From the NCBI RefSeq assembly GCF_014395225.1, contig NZ_CP060723.1:6138001-6202000 (forward strand): a stretch of DNA of 64,000 nucleotides, in the 5' to 3' direction. Position numbers and translations under genes: made by a program. Of the stretch, positions 27,760-36,514 are shown in pieces. Each line of letters starts with the position of its first letter. Position 1 is the first letter of the stretch. The notes below the pieces were generated by a model. It had not been told where the DNA came from, did no database searches, and saw nothing but the letters and a program-made list of their open reading frames with translations. The DNA is from Pedobacter roseus (GTDB lineage Bacteria > Bacteroidota > Bacteroidia > Sphingobacteriales > Sphingobacteriaceae).

Positions 27760-28037
27760 CACCCTGAAAATGGCTTAGTGTAAAATTTACACTTTAAAAT
27801 CAAATTTAACATTTTTATTTAATTGATAATCAATTAAATAATAAATTAACAATTAATTAATGTGATTTTTTAGGCTAGTCTAAAAGTCTTATTTTGTGAT
27901 GTTTTTGAAACCCCGTTTTTTATCCGAAATATATTTTTTAAATAAATTTTGAAATCTCATTAACAGCTGTAAATTAGGCCTATGTGTAAATCACTATAAT
28001 ATTTAACCAAATTTTTATACTTAAACGAGCTTCAAAT

Positions 28038-31013
28038 ATGAGAGTATTTTACCTGTTAAAACAGGGGCTTTTGGTGCTGTTGGTTTTTTCAGCATTAATG
28101 GTAAAAGCACAAACCGGATCAGTATCTGGTAAAGTGCTTGACGAAACCGGCCTGCCACTGCCCGGTGCTTCTGTAATTGTAAAAGGTACAACAAGAAGTA
28201 CATCGACAGATGGCAATGGTGTTTTTAAACTTGCAGGTTTATCGAATGGTTCGGTTACCCTATCGGCAAGTTTTATCGGTTATCAAACCCTTGATAAAAC
28301 AGTTAGCGTTTCGGCAAATGCGACTGTTAGTTTTCAATTGGTGCCCGATGCCCAAAAACTGAACGAGGTAGTGGTAATTGGTTACGGTACAGCTGAAAAG
28401 AAAAACCTAACCGGTTCTATCACAACCGTAAATTCGAAAGATTTTCAAAAAGGTACCATTACTACACCTGAACAATTGATCCAGGGTAAGGTAGCTGGCG
28501 TAAACATTATTTCAAATAGCGGTCAGCCAGGGGTAGGAAGTACCATCCGTATCCGTGGAGGTGCTTCACTTAATGCAAGTAACGATCCTTTGATTGTAAT
28601 TGACGGAGTGCCATTCAGCGGTAACTCTATCGGTAATGCGCCAAGCCCGTTATCATTGGTTAACCCGAACGATATCGAAACCTTTACTGTTTTAAAGGAT
28701 GCAAATGCAACAGCCATTTATGGTTCGCGGGCATCAAACGGGGTAATTTTAATTACCACCAAAAAAGGTGCGTCAGGTGCTCCAGTGTTTAACTTTAGCA
28801 CCAACAATTCTATTGCTACGGTTGCTAAAAAGGTCGATATTCTTTCTTCAGGTCAGATCCGCGATTTCGTAAACGCGAATCCAAATGCAAGTTATGATGA
28901 TGGTAAAAAATTTACTTCGTTACTAGGCGGTTCGAATACCGATTGGCAGGATGAAATTTATCAGAATGCATTTTCTACCGATAACAGTTTAAGCATTGCA
29001 GGCTCGTTTAAAGGCGTTCCTTACCGTGTTTCTGCTGGTTATTTAGATCAGCAAGGTCTTTTAATTACCGATCATTTTTCGCGTGGTACTGGTGCAATCA
29101 GCATTTCGCCAAAATTATTTCAGGATCACTTAAAAATCGACTTAAACTTAAAAGGTGCTTTAACCCAGTCTCATTTTGCTAACGCAGGTGGTGTGGGTGC
29201 CGCTATTCAGTTCGATCCAACACAATCGGTAAATGCAAACAATAACTTTGGTAACTATTTCGAATGGTTAAGAAGCGACGGTACGGTAAACCCGAATGCA
29301 CCGCGCAACCCGGTAGGTTTAATCAGGTTGAACGATAATAACGGTAATGCCGAAAGAAGTTTTGGTAATGCACGTTTCGATTACTCTTTCCATTTTTTAC
29401 CAGAATTGCACGCCAATTTAAATTTAGGTTACGATTTATCTAAAGGTTATGGTGAGGTACGTGTTCCTGTTTATGCCGCACAGAGTATTTCAACTTCAGG
29501 ATCATATACCAATTCTTTGAATACAGAAACCAACAAACTTTCTGAATTTTACTTAAACTATGCACATACGGTAGAAAGTATTAAAAGCCGTTTTGATGTA
29601 ACTGCAGGTTACGGTTATTACGATAACTCAAAAACCGGTTTCAATTTTACTTCTTACAAAGGAACCGGCGAAGCTTTGGTTACTCCTGTTTTCCCTTTCT
29701 CTACCGATCGCGATAAATTACTTTCTTACTACGGAAGGTTTATTTACACCCTGGCCGATAAATATATTTTATCCGGAACATTAAGGGCTGATGCTTCTTC
29801 TAAATTTGCAGAGAAAAACCGCTGGGGTTATTTTCCTTCGGCTGCTTTTACCTGGAGAATTTCGAACGAAAATTTCTTGAAAAACAGTACATCAGTTTCT
29901 GATTTAAAACTCCGTTTAAGTTACGGTCAAACAGGTAATAAAGATGGTATCGGTTATTACGATTACCTTTCAAAATATTATGCCAACAGCAATACCGGCC
30001 AATACCAGATCGGCAATACTTTTTACAACTATTATACTCCTGCAGCTTACGATCCTGACTTGAAATGGGAAACGACTACCACTTACAATGCTGGTTTGGA
30101 TTATGGTTTTATGAAAGGCCGTTTGTACGGAAGTATCGATGTGTATTACAAAAAAACCTCTGATCTATTAAGCAAAATCAATATTCCGGTTGGTACCAAC
30201 TTTAACAACGAGTTAACTACAAATGTGGGTAATATGGATGTTAAAGGTGTTGAGGGAAGCTTAAATTTCTCGGCAATTAAAACCGAAAACACCAGCTGGG
30301 ATTTTGGTGTAAACATTGCATACAACAAAAGAAAAGTAACCAATTTAACCTTAAACCCTGATCCGGCTTCGAAAGTTGGTGCTGGCGATATTACAGGTGG
30401 TACCGGTGTTACCTTAAAATACAATGCGGTTAACCAGATTCCCGGATCGTTTTTCGTGTACAAACAGGTATATAATGCTGATGGAAAACCTTTAGAAGGT
30501 GTTTATGAAGATCTGAATAAAGACGGCGTGATCAATACCAGCGATCAGTATTTTTATAAATCTCCTGATCCGAACATTACCCTGGGTTTCAATACTTCTT
30601 TTTCTTACAAGAAATGGAGTTTTACCACATCACTTAGGGCAAACTTTGGCAATTATATATATGATAACGTTTCTTCAAACTTTGGTGTGAGGGCAAATAT
30701 CTTAAGTCCGGCAGGTGTTATTAACAACGCATCTACAGATTTTCTGGCAACCAATTTCCAGAACAACCAGTTTTTGAGCGATTATTATATTAAAAACGCT
30801 TCATTCCTGAAAATGGACAATGCAGGTATTTCTTACAATGCCGGCAAGTTATCTAAAACCGGAACAGCCTCGTTAAGAATATCGGCAAACTGCCAAAATG
30901 TTTTTACCGTAACTAAGTACAATGGTATAGATCCTGAGTTGAGCGGTGGTATTGATTATAACCTATATCCGCGCCCACGCACGTATACTTTAGGTTTTAA
31001 TGTTGGTTTTTAA
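28038..31013 (+). CDS. susC: SusC-type TonB-dependent transporter for maltodextrins
   Basis: 991-residue outer-membrane importer. Signal peptide ends at MVKAQ. The regulatory domain is at about residues 27-105 (SVSGKVLDETGLPLPGASVI). A TonB-box-like EVVVIGYG follows, then the plug (PEQLIQGKVAGVNI, DPLIVIDGVPFSG, IETFTVLKDANATAIYGSRA). The barrel ends in PRTYTLGFNVGF. SusD starts 15 nt later, then SusE. The GH13 and GH65 enzymes downstream indicate starch-derived oligosaccharides as substrate. The symbol is used by analogy with the Bacteroides starch system. Confidence 0.93.
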   Translation: MRVFYLLKQGLLVLLVFSALMVKAQTGSVSGKVLDETGLPLPGASVIVKGTTRSTSTDGNGVFKLAGLSNGSVTLSASFIGYQTLDKTVSVSANATVSFQLVPDAQKLNEVVVIGYGTAEKKNLTGSITTVNSKDFQKGTITTPEQLIQGKVAGVNIISNSGQPGVGSTIRIRGGASLNASNDPLIVIDGVPFSGNSIGNAPSPLSLVNPNDIETFTVLKDANATAIYGSRASNGVILITTKKGASGAPVFNFSTNNSIATVAKKVDILSSGQIRDFVNANPNASYDDGKKFTSLLGGSNTDWQDEIYQNAFSTDNSLSIAGSFKGVPYRVSAGYLDQQGLLITDHFSRGTGAISISPKLFQDHLKIDLNLKGALTQSHFANAGGVGAAIQFDPTQSVNANNNFGNYFEWLRSDGTVNPNAPRNPVGLIRLNDNNGNAERSFGNARFDYSFHFLPELHANLNLGYDLSKGYGEVRVPVYAAQSISTSGSYTNSLNTETNKLSEFYLNYAHTVESIKSRFDVTAGYGYYDNSKTGFNFTSYKGTGEALVTPVFPFSTDRDKLLSYYGRFIYTLADKYILSGTLRADASSKFAEKNRWGYFPSAAFTWRISNENFLKNSTSVSDLKLRLSYGQTGNKDGIGYYDYLSKYYANSNTGQYQIGNTFYNYYTPAAYDPDLKWETTTTYNAGLDYGFMKGRLYGSIDVYYKKTSDLLSKINIPVGTNFNNELTTNVGNMDVKGVEGSLNFSAIKTENTSWDFGVNIAYNKRKVTNLTLNPDPASKVGAGDITGGTGVTLKYNAVNQIPGSFFVYKQVYNADGKPLEGVYEDLNKDGVINTSDQYFYKSPDPNITLGFNTSFSYKKWSFTTSLRANFGNYIYDNVSSNFGVRANILSPAGVINNASTDFLATNFQNNQFLSDYYIKNASFLKMDNAGISYNAGKLSKTGTASLRISANCQNVFTVTKYNGIDPELSGGIDYNLYPRPRTYTLGFNVGF

Positions 31014-31027
31014 TAAGGAGACAAAAA

Positions 31028-32617
31028 ATGAAAAACTCATTTAAAATAATATTGGCATCAGGTGTTTTATTGTTGTCATTAAATTCATGCAAAAATGAAA
31101 ATTTAAACGTATTGCCCACTAACGATGTTACAGCGGCAACCGTTTATGCTACTCCCGCAGGTTATAAACAAGGTTTGGTTAAACTATATGCAGCTTATGC
31201 ATTAACCAGTTCTACCGGATCGGATAACAGTGATATTGGTGGATTGAACTCTGGCTTCGCAGATTTCCTGCGTTTATTCTGGACTTCACAAGAGCTGGTA
31301 ACCGATGAGGCAATCTGTGCCTGGGGAGATACGGGTATTCCGGAGTTGGATTACAGCACGCCAAGTGTAGATAACCAGTTTTTAAGGGGATTATACTCGA
31401 GAAGTATTTTACAGATTACGGTTTGTAACGAATTTCTTCGCGAAAGTACACCTGAGAAATTGGCTTCACGTAACATTACAGGTGCCGATGCTGCAGATAT
31501 TACCAGATACCGTGCAGAAGCCCGGTTTTTACGAGCTTATCAATATTGGGTACTTTTAGATGCCTTTGGTAATCCGCCTTTTGTTACCGAAAATGATGAT
31601 ATCGGTAAAGTTGCACCAAAACAAATTCAGAGAGCAGCTCTTTTTACTTATATCGAATCAGAACTAAAAGCAATTGAAGGTGATTTGGCAAATGCGCGTG
31701 GCAACGAATATGGCCGTGCAGATAAAGGTGCTGACTGGGCTTTACTGGCCAGGTTATATTTAAATGCACAGGTGTATACCGGTACAGCAAAATATACTGA
31801 AGCCATTACTTACTCAAGCAAGGTGATTGCTGCTGGTTATAGCCTAAAATCCAATTATATGGATCTTTTTAAAGCGGATAACAACATCAATAATACCGAA
31901 AACATCTTAACCATTAATTATGATGGCGTAACAGGTACCAATTATGGAGGCACTACATTCCTGATCAATGCAGGTATTAATGCCGATATGGGTACAGCTT
32001 CTTATGGTGTGCCAAACGGTGGTTGGGGCGGTAACAGGACCCGTCAGAATTTGCCGGCATTATTTCCTGATGCAAACGGAACTTTAGATAAACGCGGTAC
32101 TTTTTTCGGTGCAAAAAATACAGTTGATGAAGTTGGTGTTTTTACCGATGGATTGCGTGTTACAAAGTTTAAAAACATCATTGGTACAAGTACCATACCT
32201 CCATCGTTAAATGGAACATTCAGCTCTTTGGATTTTGCCATTTTCCGCCTGGCCGAACAGTATTTGATTTACGGAGAAGCTGTTGCCCGTGGTGGTTCAG
32301 GTGGTGATGCTAATACAGCGCTTAGCTATGTTAATGCCTTACGTCAACGTGCTTATGGCAATGCGTCAGGTAATCTGACTCCAGCCGCCTTAACTGTCGA
32401 TTTTTATCTGGATGAGCGTGGCCGCGAATTATACTGGGAAGGTCACCGTCGTACCGATTTAGTACGTTATGGCAAGTTTACCGGTGGTACTTACTTATGG
32501 CCATTTAAAGGTGGGGTTAAAGCCGGAACATCTATTCCAGCTTACCGCAACATCTATCCACTTCCGGCGGCAGATTTAATTGCCAATCCGAATCTGGTTC
32601 AAAACACAGGTTATTAA
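31028..32617 (+). CDS. susD: SusD-type maltodextrin-binding lipoprotein
   Basis: 529-residue surface lipoprotein (Cys21, LSLNSCKN) forming the lid of the SusC before it. SusD landmarks are RYRAEARFLRAYQYWVLLDA and FGNPPFVTE near residue 165, tetratricopeptide-like helices (ADWALLARLYLNAQVYTG), LDERGRELYWEGHRRTDLVRY, and the canonical ending YPLPAADLIANPNLVQNTGY. The frame is intact, unlike two other SusD genes in this window. Starch or maltodextrin specificity follows from context. Confidence 0.93.
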   Translation: MKNSFKIILASGVLLLSLNSCKNENLNVLPTNDVTAATVYATPAGYKQGLVKLYAAYALTSSTGSDNSDIGGLNSGFADFLRLFWTSQELVTDEAICAWGDTGIPELDYSTPSVDNQFLRGLYSRSILQITVCNEFLRESTPEKLASRNITGADAADITRYRAEARFLRAYQYWVLLDAFGNPPFVTENDDIGKVAPKQIQRAALFTYIESELKAIEGDLANARGNEYGRADKGADWALLARLYLNAQVYTGTAKYTEAITYSSKVIAAGYSLKSNYMDLFKADNNINNTENILTINYDGVTGTNYGGTTFLINAGINADMGTASYGVPNGGWGGNRTRQNLPALFPDANGTLDKRGTFFGAKNTVDEVGVFTDGLRVTKFKNIIGTSTIPPSLNGTFSSLDFAIFRLAEQYLIYGEAVARGGSGGDANTALSYVNALRQRAYGNASGNLTPAALTVDFYLDERGRELYWEGHRRTDLVRYGKFTGGTYLWPFKGGVKAGTSIPAYRNIYPLPAADLIANPNLVQNTGY

Positions 32618-32637
32618 TCTTAATATTTTAATAAGAT

Positions 32638-33648
32638 ATGAAATCAATATTTTTCAAAACCTTAGCCCTTTGCTTTGTAGCACTATCGCTTTGGTCGTGT
32701 AAAAAAGACGAAACCCAAACGGTTTCAACTATTGGGGCAGCAGGCACACTTACGGCTTCTGCTACTACCTTGAGTTTAGTACAGGCAAATGGTGCGCAGG
32801 CCGCATTAACATTAAGCTTTCCACTGGCTACTTCATCAGGTTACGTGGTGCCGGTAAACTCCACCTTACAGTTCGCTTTAAAAGGCACTAATTTCGCTGC
32901 TCCGAAAGAAGTAGTGGTTACCGCAAAAACTTATGCCCCAACCGTAACCGACTTCAACACGATGATTTTGGCCTTAGGTGGCAAAGTTGGAGAGACTGCA
33001 CAGATTGAGGTAAGGTTAAAATCGGGCGCAGCAGTAAACGATTTAACTTATTCAAATGTAATTACGTTAACCGCTAAGCCTTATCTGGCATCAGCCTGGG
33101 TTTATGTTCCCGGTGCTTATCAGGATTGGATTCCGGCAACTGCCGATAGTTTGGTATCACTAACCAGTAATGGAATTTATACTGGTATTATTAATTTTCC
33201 TACAGGTAAATTGCTATTCAAGGTTACACCAGCGAAAAACTGGACTTCAGAATATGCAGACAATGGTGGCGGGAAATTTTCTAATCAAGGTGGTAATTTT
33301 GATGTTCTGACTGAAGGTTTAAAAAAGTTAACCTTTAACACCAATGATAAAACTTGGAAAATGGAAAACATAAAGCCATGGTCAGTAATTGGGGAGGCAA
33401 CCCCTGGTGGCTGGGGTACTGATACCGACATGAAATATACAAACGATGGGTCTGAAAGCTGGAAAATCACACTGAATTTAACTGCTGGTGAATACAAATT
33501 TAGAGAGGATCATAAATGGGATAATAATTTAGGCGTTAAAGATGGTAAATTCCAAACTAATGGCGACAATTTAAAAATTGCAGCAGCAGGAAACTACACT
33601 ATAACCCTTAATACCAAAGTACCTTCATACAGCATTGTTAAAAATTAA
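32638..33648 (+). CDS. susE: SusE-like starch-binding outer-membrane lipoprotein
   Basis: 336-residue lipoprotein (Cys21, LSLWSCKKDE). An N-terminal SusE-type immunoglobulin-like domain (about 30-145) is followed by two starch-binding beta-sandwich repeats: WVYVPGAYQDWIPATAD from about 155, and WSVIGEATPGGWGTDTDM from about 247. The Trp-rich starts are typical of the SusE/SusF C-terminal modules. It would hold maltodextrin at the cell surface beside SusCD. A hairpin followed by a T run lies right after it, so the enzyme genes downstream may be transcribed less. Confidence 0.88.
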   Translation: MKSIFFKTLALCFVALSLWSCKKDETQTVSTIGAAGTLTASATTLSLVQANGAQAALTLSFPLATSSGYVVPVNSTLQFALKGTNFAAPKEVVVTAKTYAPTVTDFNTMILALGGKVGETAQIEVRLKSGAAVNDLTYSNVITLTAKPYLASAWVYVPGAYQDWIPATADSLVSLTSNGIYTGIINFPTGKLLFKVTPAKNWTSEYADNGGGKFSNQGGNFDVLTEGLKKLTFNTNDKTWKMENIKPWSVIGEATPGGWGTDTDMKYTNDGSESWKITLNLTAGEYKFREDHKWDNNLGVKDGKFQTNGDNLKIAAAGNYTITLNTKVPSYSIVKN

Positions 33649-33656
33649 TCATTAAC

Positions 33657-33699
33657 TAAAATCCCCCTGCTTAGATTTTTTGATCTTTGCAGGGGTTTT
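33657..33699 (+). terminator. Terminator or attenuator after susE
   Basis: CCCCTGC at 33664-33670 pairs with GCAGGGG at 33689-33695. The outer AAAAT and TTTTA extend the stem, and the next gene begins 20 bp later. It probably reduces, rather than abolishes, transcription into the neopullulanase gene. Confidence 0.7.
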
Positions 33700-33719
33700 A
33701 AACCTTATAAAGTTTTAGC

Positions 33720-35651
33720 ATGATAAAATCACTTACTTCCAATACGTTTTCATCCGTTACTTCTACTTTAAATGCTCAAACTACAATCCTTGCAAATGCG
33801 CGGGGATTTAAAAAAATACTTATTATACTTTTTGCGATATTTAGCAGCATCAATCTGTTTGCCCAAAAGCTTGAACGGGTAGAACCGATGTTCTGGTTTA
33901 CAGGCATGCACAATCCTATGTTGCAATTGCTGGTTCATGGCGAAAACATTGCTTCAAGCTCGGTTTCCTTAACTTATCCGGGGGTAAAACTTGTAAAGGT
34001 TAACAAAGTTGAAAACCCGAATTATTTATTTCTCGATTTAATAATTGCTCCGGCGGCTAAAGCCGGAAAATTCCCGATTAACTTTGCCGTTAACGGAAAA
34101 AAGATATTTACTTACACCTACGAATTAAAAAACCGCGATAAAAGCGCAGGCAGGATTCAGGGTGTAACCAACAAAGATTTTATCTACCTGCTGATGCCCG
34201 ATCGCTTTTCGAACGGCGATAAAAGCAACGATGTGGTGCAGGGCTTAACCGAAACCGCATTAAACCGCGACAGCATGTACTACCGCCATGGTGGTGATAT
34301 CCAGGGCGTAATCAATCACCTCGATTATCTGAAAGATTTAGGAATTACGACCGTTTGGATGACCCCGGAAGTAGAAAATGACATGCCACACGCTTCTTAC
34401 CATGGTTATGCGGTAACCGATCACTACAAAATAGATCCCCGTTATGGTACTAACGCACTTTACAAAAAATATGTAGAGGTTGCGCATGCCAAAGGATTAA
34501 AAGTAATTAAAGATATTGTACACAACCACATTGGTACCCAACATTGGTTTTATAAAGATTTACCAATGAAAAGCTGGTTAAACCAATGGCCAAAATATAC
34601 ACAAACCAGTTACCGCGATCAAACGGTGATGGATATCCATGCTTCTGCTGCCGACCGAAAACAGATGTTAGATGGATGGTTTGTGCCTTCAATGCCCGAT
34701 TTAAATCAACGTAATCCTTTCGTACAAAATTACCTGACTCAAAACCACATCTGGTGGATTGAATATGCAGGTATTGATGGTTTACGCCTGGATACCTACG
34801 GTTATAACGATCCGGTTTACATGGCCGATTGGGCTTTAAAATTGCAGGCAGAATTTCCACACTTATCCGTATTTGGTGAAACATTGGTGACCGCGGTGGC
34901 CAACCAGGCTTTCTTTACGGGTGGCAATACCGTTAACCGCGGTTTCGATACCCATCTTCAGGGCATTACCGATGCTACTTTAAAAGATGCCATTTATGAA
35001 GGCATAAATGGCAAAAACGGTTGGGTAGATGGCATTAACCGTTTGTATGCAACCCTTGCGCACGATTTTCTGTACAAAAACCCGAACACCAACTGTATTT
35101 TTCTGGATAATCACGATATGAGCCGTTTTTACTCGATGGTGGGAGAGGATTTTGATAAATACAAAATGGGAATGAGCATCTTGTTAACTATGCGGGGCAT
35201 ACCTCAAATGTATTACGGAACAGAAATCCTGATGAAAAACTTTTCCAATCCGGATGGGCTAATCCGTTCTGATTTTCCAGGGGGATGGGAAGGCGACAAA
35301 AAAGATAAATTCATTGCCGACGGACGTACAAATAAAGAGACTGAGGCTTTCAATTTTGTGAAAATACTGGCTAATTTCCGCAAAAACAGTCCGGCCTTGC
35401 AAACAGGTAAATTGATGCAGTTTGTGCCACAGGATGATATTTATGTTTATTTCCGTTACCATGCCGAACCAAAAGGCTCTGTAATGGTTATTGTAAACAA
35501 TACAGAGAAAGATAAAACATTAAACACCGATCGCTTCGCCGAAAGAACAACAGGAATTACTTCCGCTAAAAACGTAATTACCGGCGAAAACATCGAATTT
35601 AAAAACATTAAAGTACCCGCTAAAACAACGTTGGTACTGGAATTAAGGTAG
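33720..35651 (+). CDS. Neopullulanase/cyclomaltodextrinase-type GH13 (SusA-like)
   Basis: 643-residue exported alpha-glucan hydrolase that would trim imported maltodextrins in the periplasm. The start gives an unusually long n-region before the hydrophobic signal (ILIILFAIFSSINLFAQ). Residues about 50-140 are the N-terminal cyclomaltodextrinase-type beta domain. The GH13 barrel begins at FIYLLMPDRFSNGD. Catalytic residues are visible: nucleophile Asp358 (GLRLDTYGY), acid/base Glu387 (FGETLV) and Asp466 (LDNHDMSR). HGYAVTDHYKIDPRYG is the usual neopullulanase phrase. It is followed by pgmB and the phosphorylase. Confidence 0.92.
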   Translation: MIKSLTSNTFSSVTSTLNAQTTILANARGFKKILIILFAIFSSINLFAQKLERVEPMFWFTGMHNPMLQLLVHGENIASSSVSLTYPGVKLVKVNKVENPNYLFLDLIIAPAAKAGKFPINFAVNGKKIFTYTYELKNRDKSAGRIQGVTNKDFIYLLMPDRFSNGDKSNDVVQGLTETALNRDSMYYRHGGDIQGVINHLDYLKDLGITTVWMTPEVENDMPHASYHGYAVTDHYKIDPRYGTNALYKKYVEVAHAKGLKVIKDIVHNHIGTQHWFYKDLPMKSWLNQWPKYTQTSYRDQTVMDIHASAADRKQMLDGWFVPSMPDLNQRNPFVQNYLTQNHIWWIEYAGIDGLRLDTYGYNDPVYMADWALKLQAEFPHLSVFGETLVTAVANQAFFTGGNTVNRGFDTHLQGITDATLKDAIYEGINGKNGWVDGINRLYATLAHDFLYKNPNTNCIFLDNHDMSRFYSMVGEDFDKYKMGMSILLTMRGIPQMYYGTEILMKNFSNPDGLIRSDFPGGWEGDKKDKFIADGRTNKETEAFNFVKILANFRKNSPALQTGKLMQFVPQDDIYVYFRYHAEPKGSVMVIVNNTEKDKTLNTDRFAERTTGITSAKNVITGENIEFKNIKVPAKTTLVLELR

Positions 35652-35689
35652 AAGGGTAAAAGGTTGAGGGTTTAAGATAGAGCTTTACA

Positions 35690-35781
35690 TCTCGATACTT
35701 AATACTCACTACTTGATACTAAAAATAAAGAACATGCAAGAAAATCTCAAATCTCATATCTCAGATCCCAAATCTCAAATC
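35690..35781. repeat. Short reiterated sequence running into the pgmB coding start
   Basis: ATACTTAATACTCACTACTTGATACTAA-type repeats (35696-35722) are followed by tandem AAATCTCA-like units at 35742-35781. These units are translated as the extra N-terminal residues of beta-phosphoglucomutase. A related TACTTGATACTA cluster fills the gap after the gene. Confidence 0.55.
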
Positions 35782-36420
35782 AAAGCCTGTCTTTTCGACC
35801 TCGATGGCGTACTGGTAGATACTGCGGTTTACCACTATAAAGCATGGAAACGTTTGGCCAATACCATGGGGTTCGATTTTACTGAAGAGCAGAACGAGCA
35901 GTTAAAAGGCGTTAGCCGCGTAGAAAGTTTGAATAAGATTTTGGCCTGGGGTGGCGTAGAGAAAACCGATGCTGAGAAAGAAGAACTGGCTACTTTGAAA
36001 AACAGCTGGTATGTAGATATGATTACCAAAATGACACCTGCTGAAGTTTTACCCGGGACGGTTGATTTTTTAACCGAAATACACAAAGCCGGCTATAAAC
36101 TGGCCTTAGGCTCTGCAAGCAAAAACTCAGGTATCATTTTAGAAAAAACAAATTTGGCCCATTTCTTCGATGAGATTGTAGATGGCAATATGGTTACCAA
36201 ATCGAAACCCGATCCAGAAGTATTTTTAAAAGGAGCCGAACTTTTAGGTTTTAAACCCGATGAATGTGTGGTTTTTGAAGATGCTGTTGCAGGAGTAGAA
36301 GCTGCAAAAAGAGGCGGAATGAAAGCCATCGGAATAGGCGAAGAAAGCATACTCACCCAGGCAGATGTGGTAGTAAGCGGATTAGATAAATTAACAGTTA
36401 AAGATTTAGAAGAGTTGTAA
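35734..36420 (+). CDS. pgmB: Beta-phosphoglucomutase
   Basis: HAD-superfamily enzyme converting beta-glucose-1-phosphate to glucose-6-phosphate, the step after maltose phosphorolysis. The nucleophile/acid motif CLFDLDGVLVDT is followed by a helical cap (YHYKAWKRLA), GSASKNSG, the catalytic Lys region KPDPEVF and VVFEDAVAGVEAA. The ATG at 35734 gives 228 residues; an ATG seven codons upstream is also in frame. About 16 residues before the first strand are encoded by a reiterated AAATCTC-type microrepeat and are absent from typical family members. It sits directly before the GH65 gene. Confidence 0.92.
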   Translation: MQENLKSHISDPKSQIKACLFDLDGVLVDTAVYHYKAWKRLANTMGFDFTEEQNEQLKGVSRVESLNKILAWGGVEKTDAEKEELATLKNSWYVDMITKMTPAEVLPGTVDFLTEIHKAGYKLALGSASKNSGIILEKTNLAHFFDEIVDGNMVTKSKPDPEVFLKGAELLGFKPDECVVFEDAVAGVEAAKRGGMKAIGIGEESILTQADVVVSGLDKLTVKDLEEL

Positions 36421-36514
36421 AGGAGTAGCAAGTATTAAGTAGCAAGTATCAAGTTGTGGATTTATCTTGATACCTAATACTAATTACTTGATACTAACTA
36501 CCTGATACTAGAAT
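36421..36514. repeat. TACTTGATACTA repeat cluster between pgmB and the GH65 gene
   Basis: The 94-bp gap is mostly variants of AAGTATCAAG and its complement CTTGATAC, which can form an imperfect hairpin (CAAGTATCAAG with CTTGATACC). The same repeat occurs just before pgmB. Confidence 0.55.

Larger units (their letters stand above)
27605..28037. promoter_or_regulatory. Regulatory region of the maltodextrin SusCDE operon
   Basis: 433 bp without a gene. It contains two perfect LacI-type operators (27694-27713 and 27736-27759) and a separate palindrome AGTGTAAA-A-TTTACACT at 27777-27793. The left part of that palindrome is repeated as CTTAGTGTAAAAT at 27662-27674. The remaining ~240 bp up to the SusC start is very AT-rich. 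A near-match to the -7 element (TTATTTTG) lies at about 27889-27896. Confidence 0.6.

Noticed and set aside
27885..27900. TTATTTTG as -7 element for the maltodextrin susC
   Set aside because: One base short of TAnnTTTG and without a TTTG at the right upstream distance; noted in the regulatory-region entry only as a near-match.
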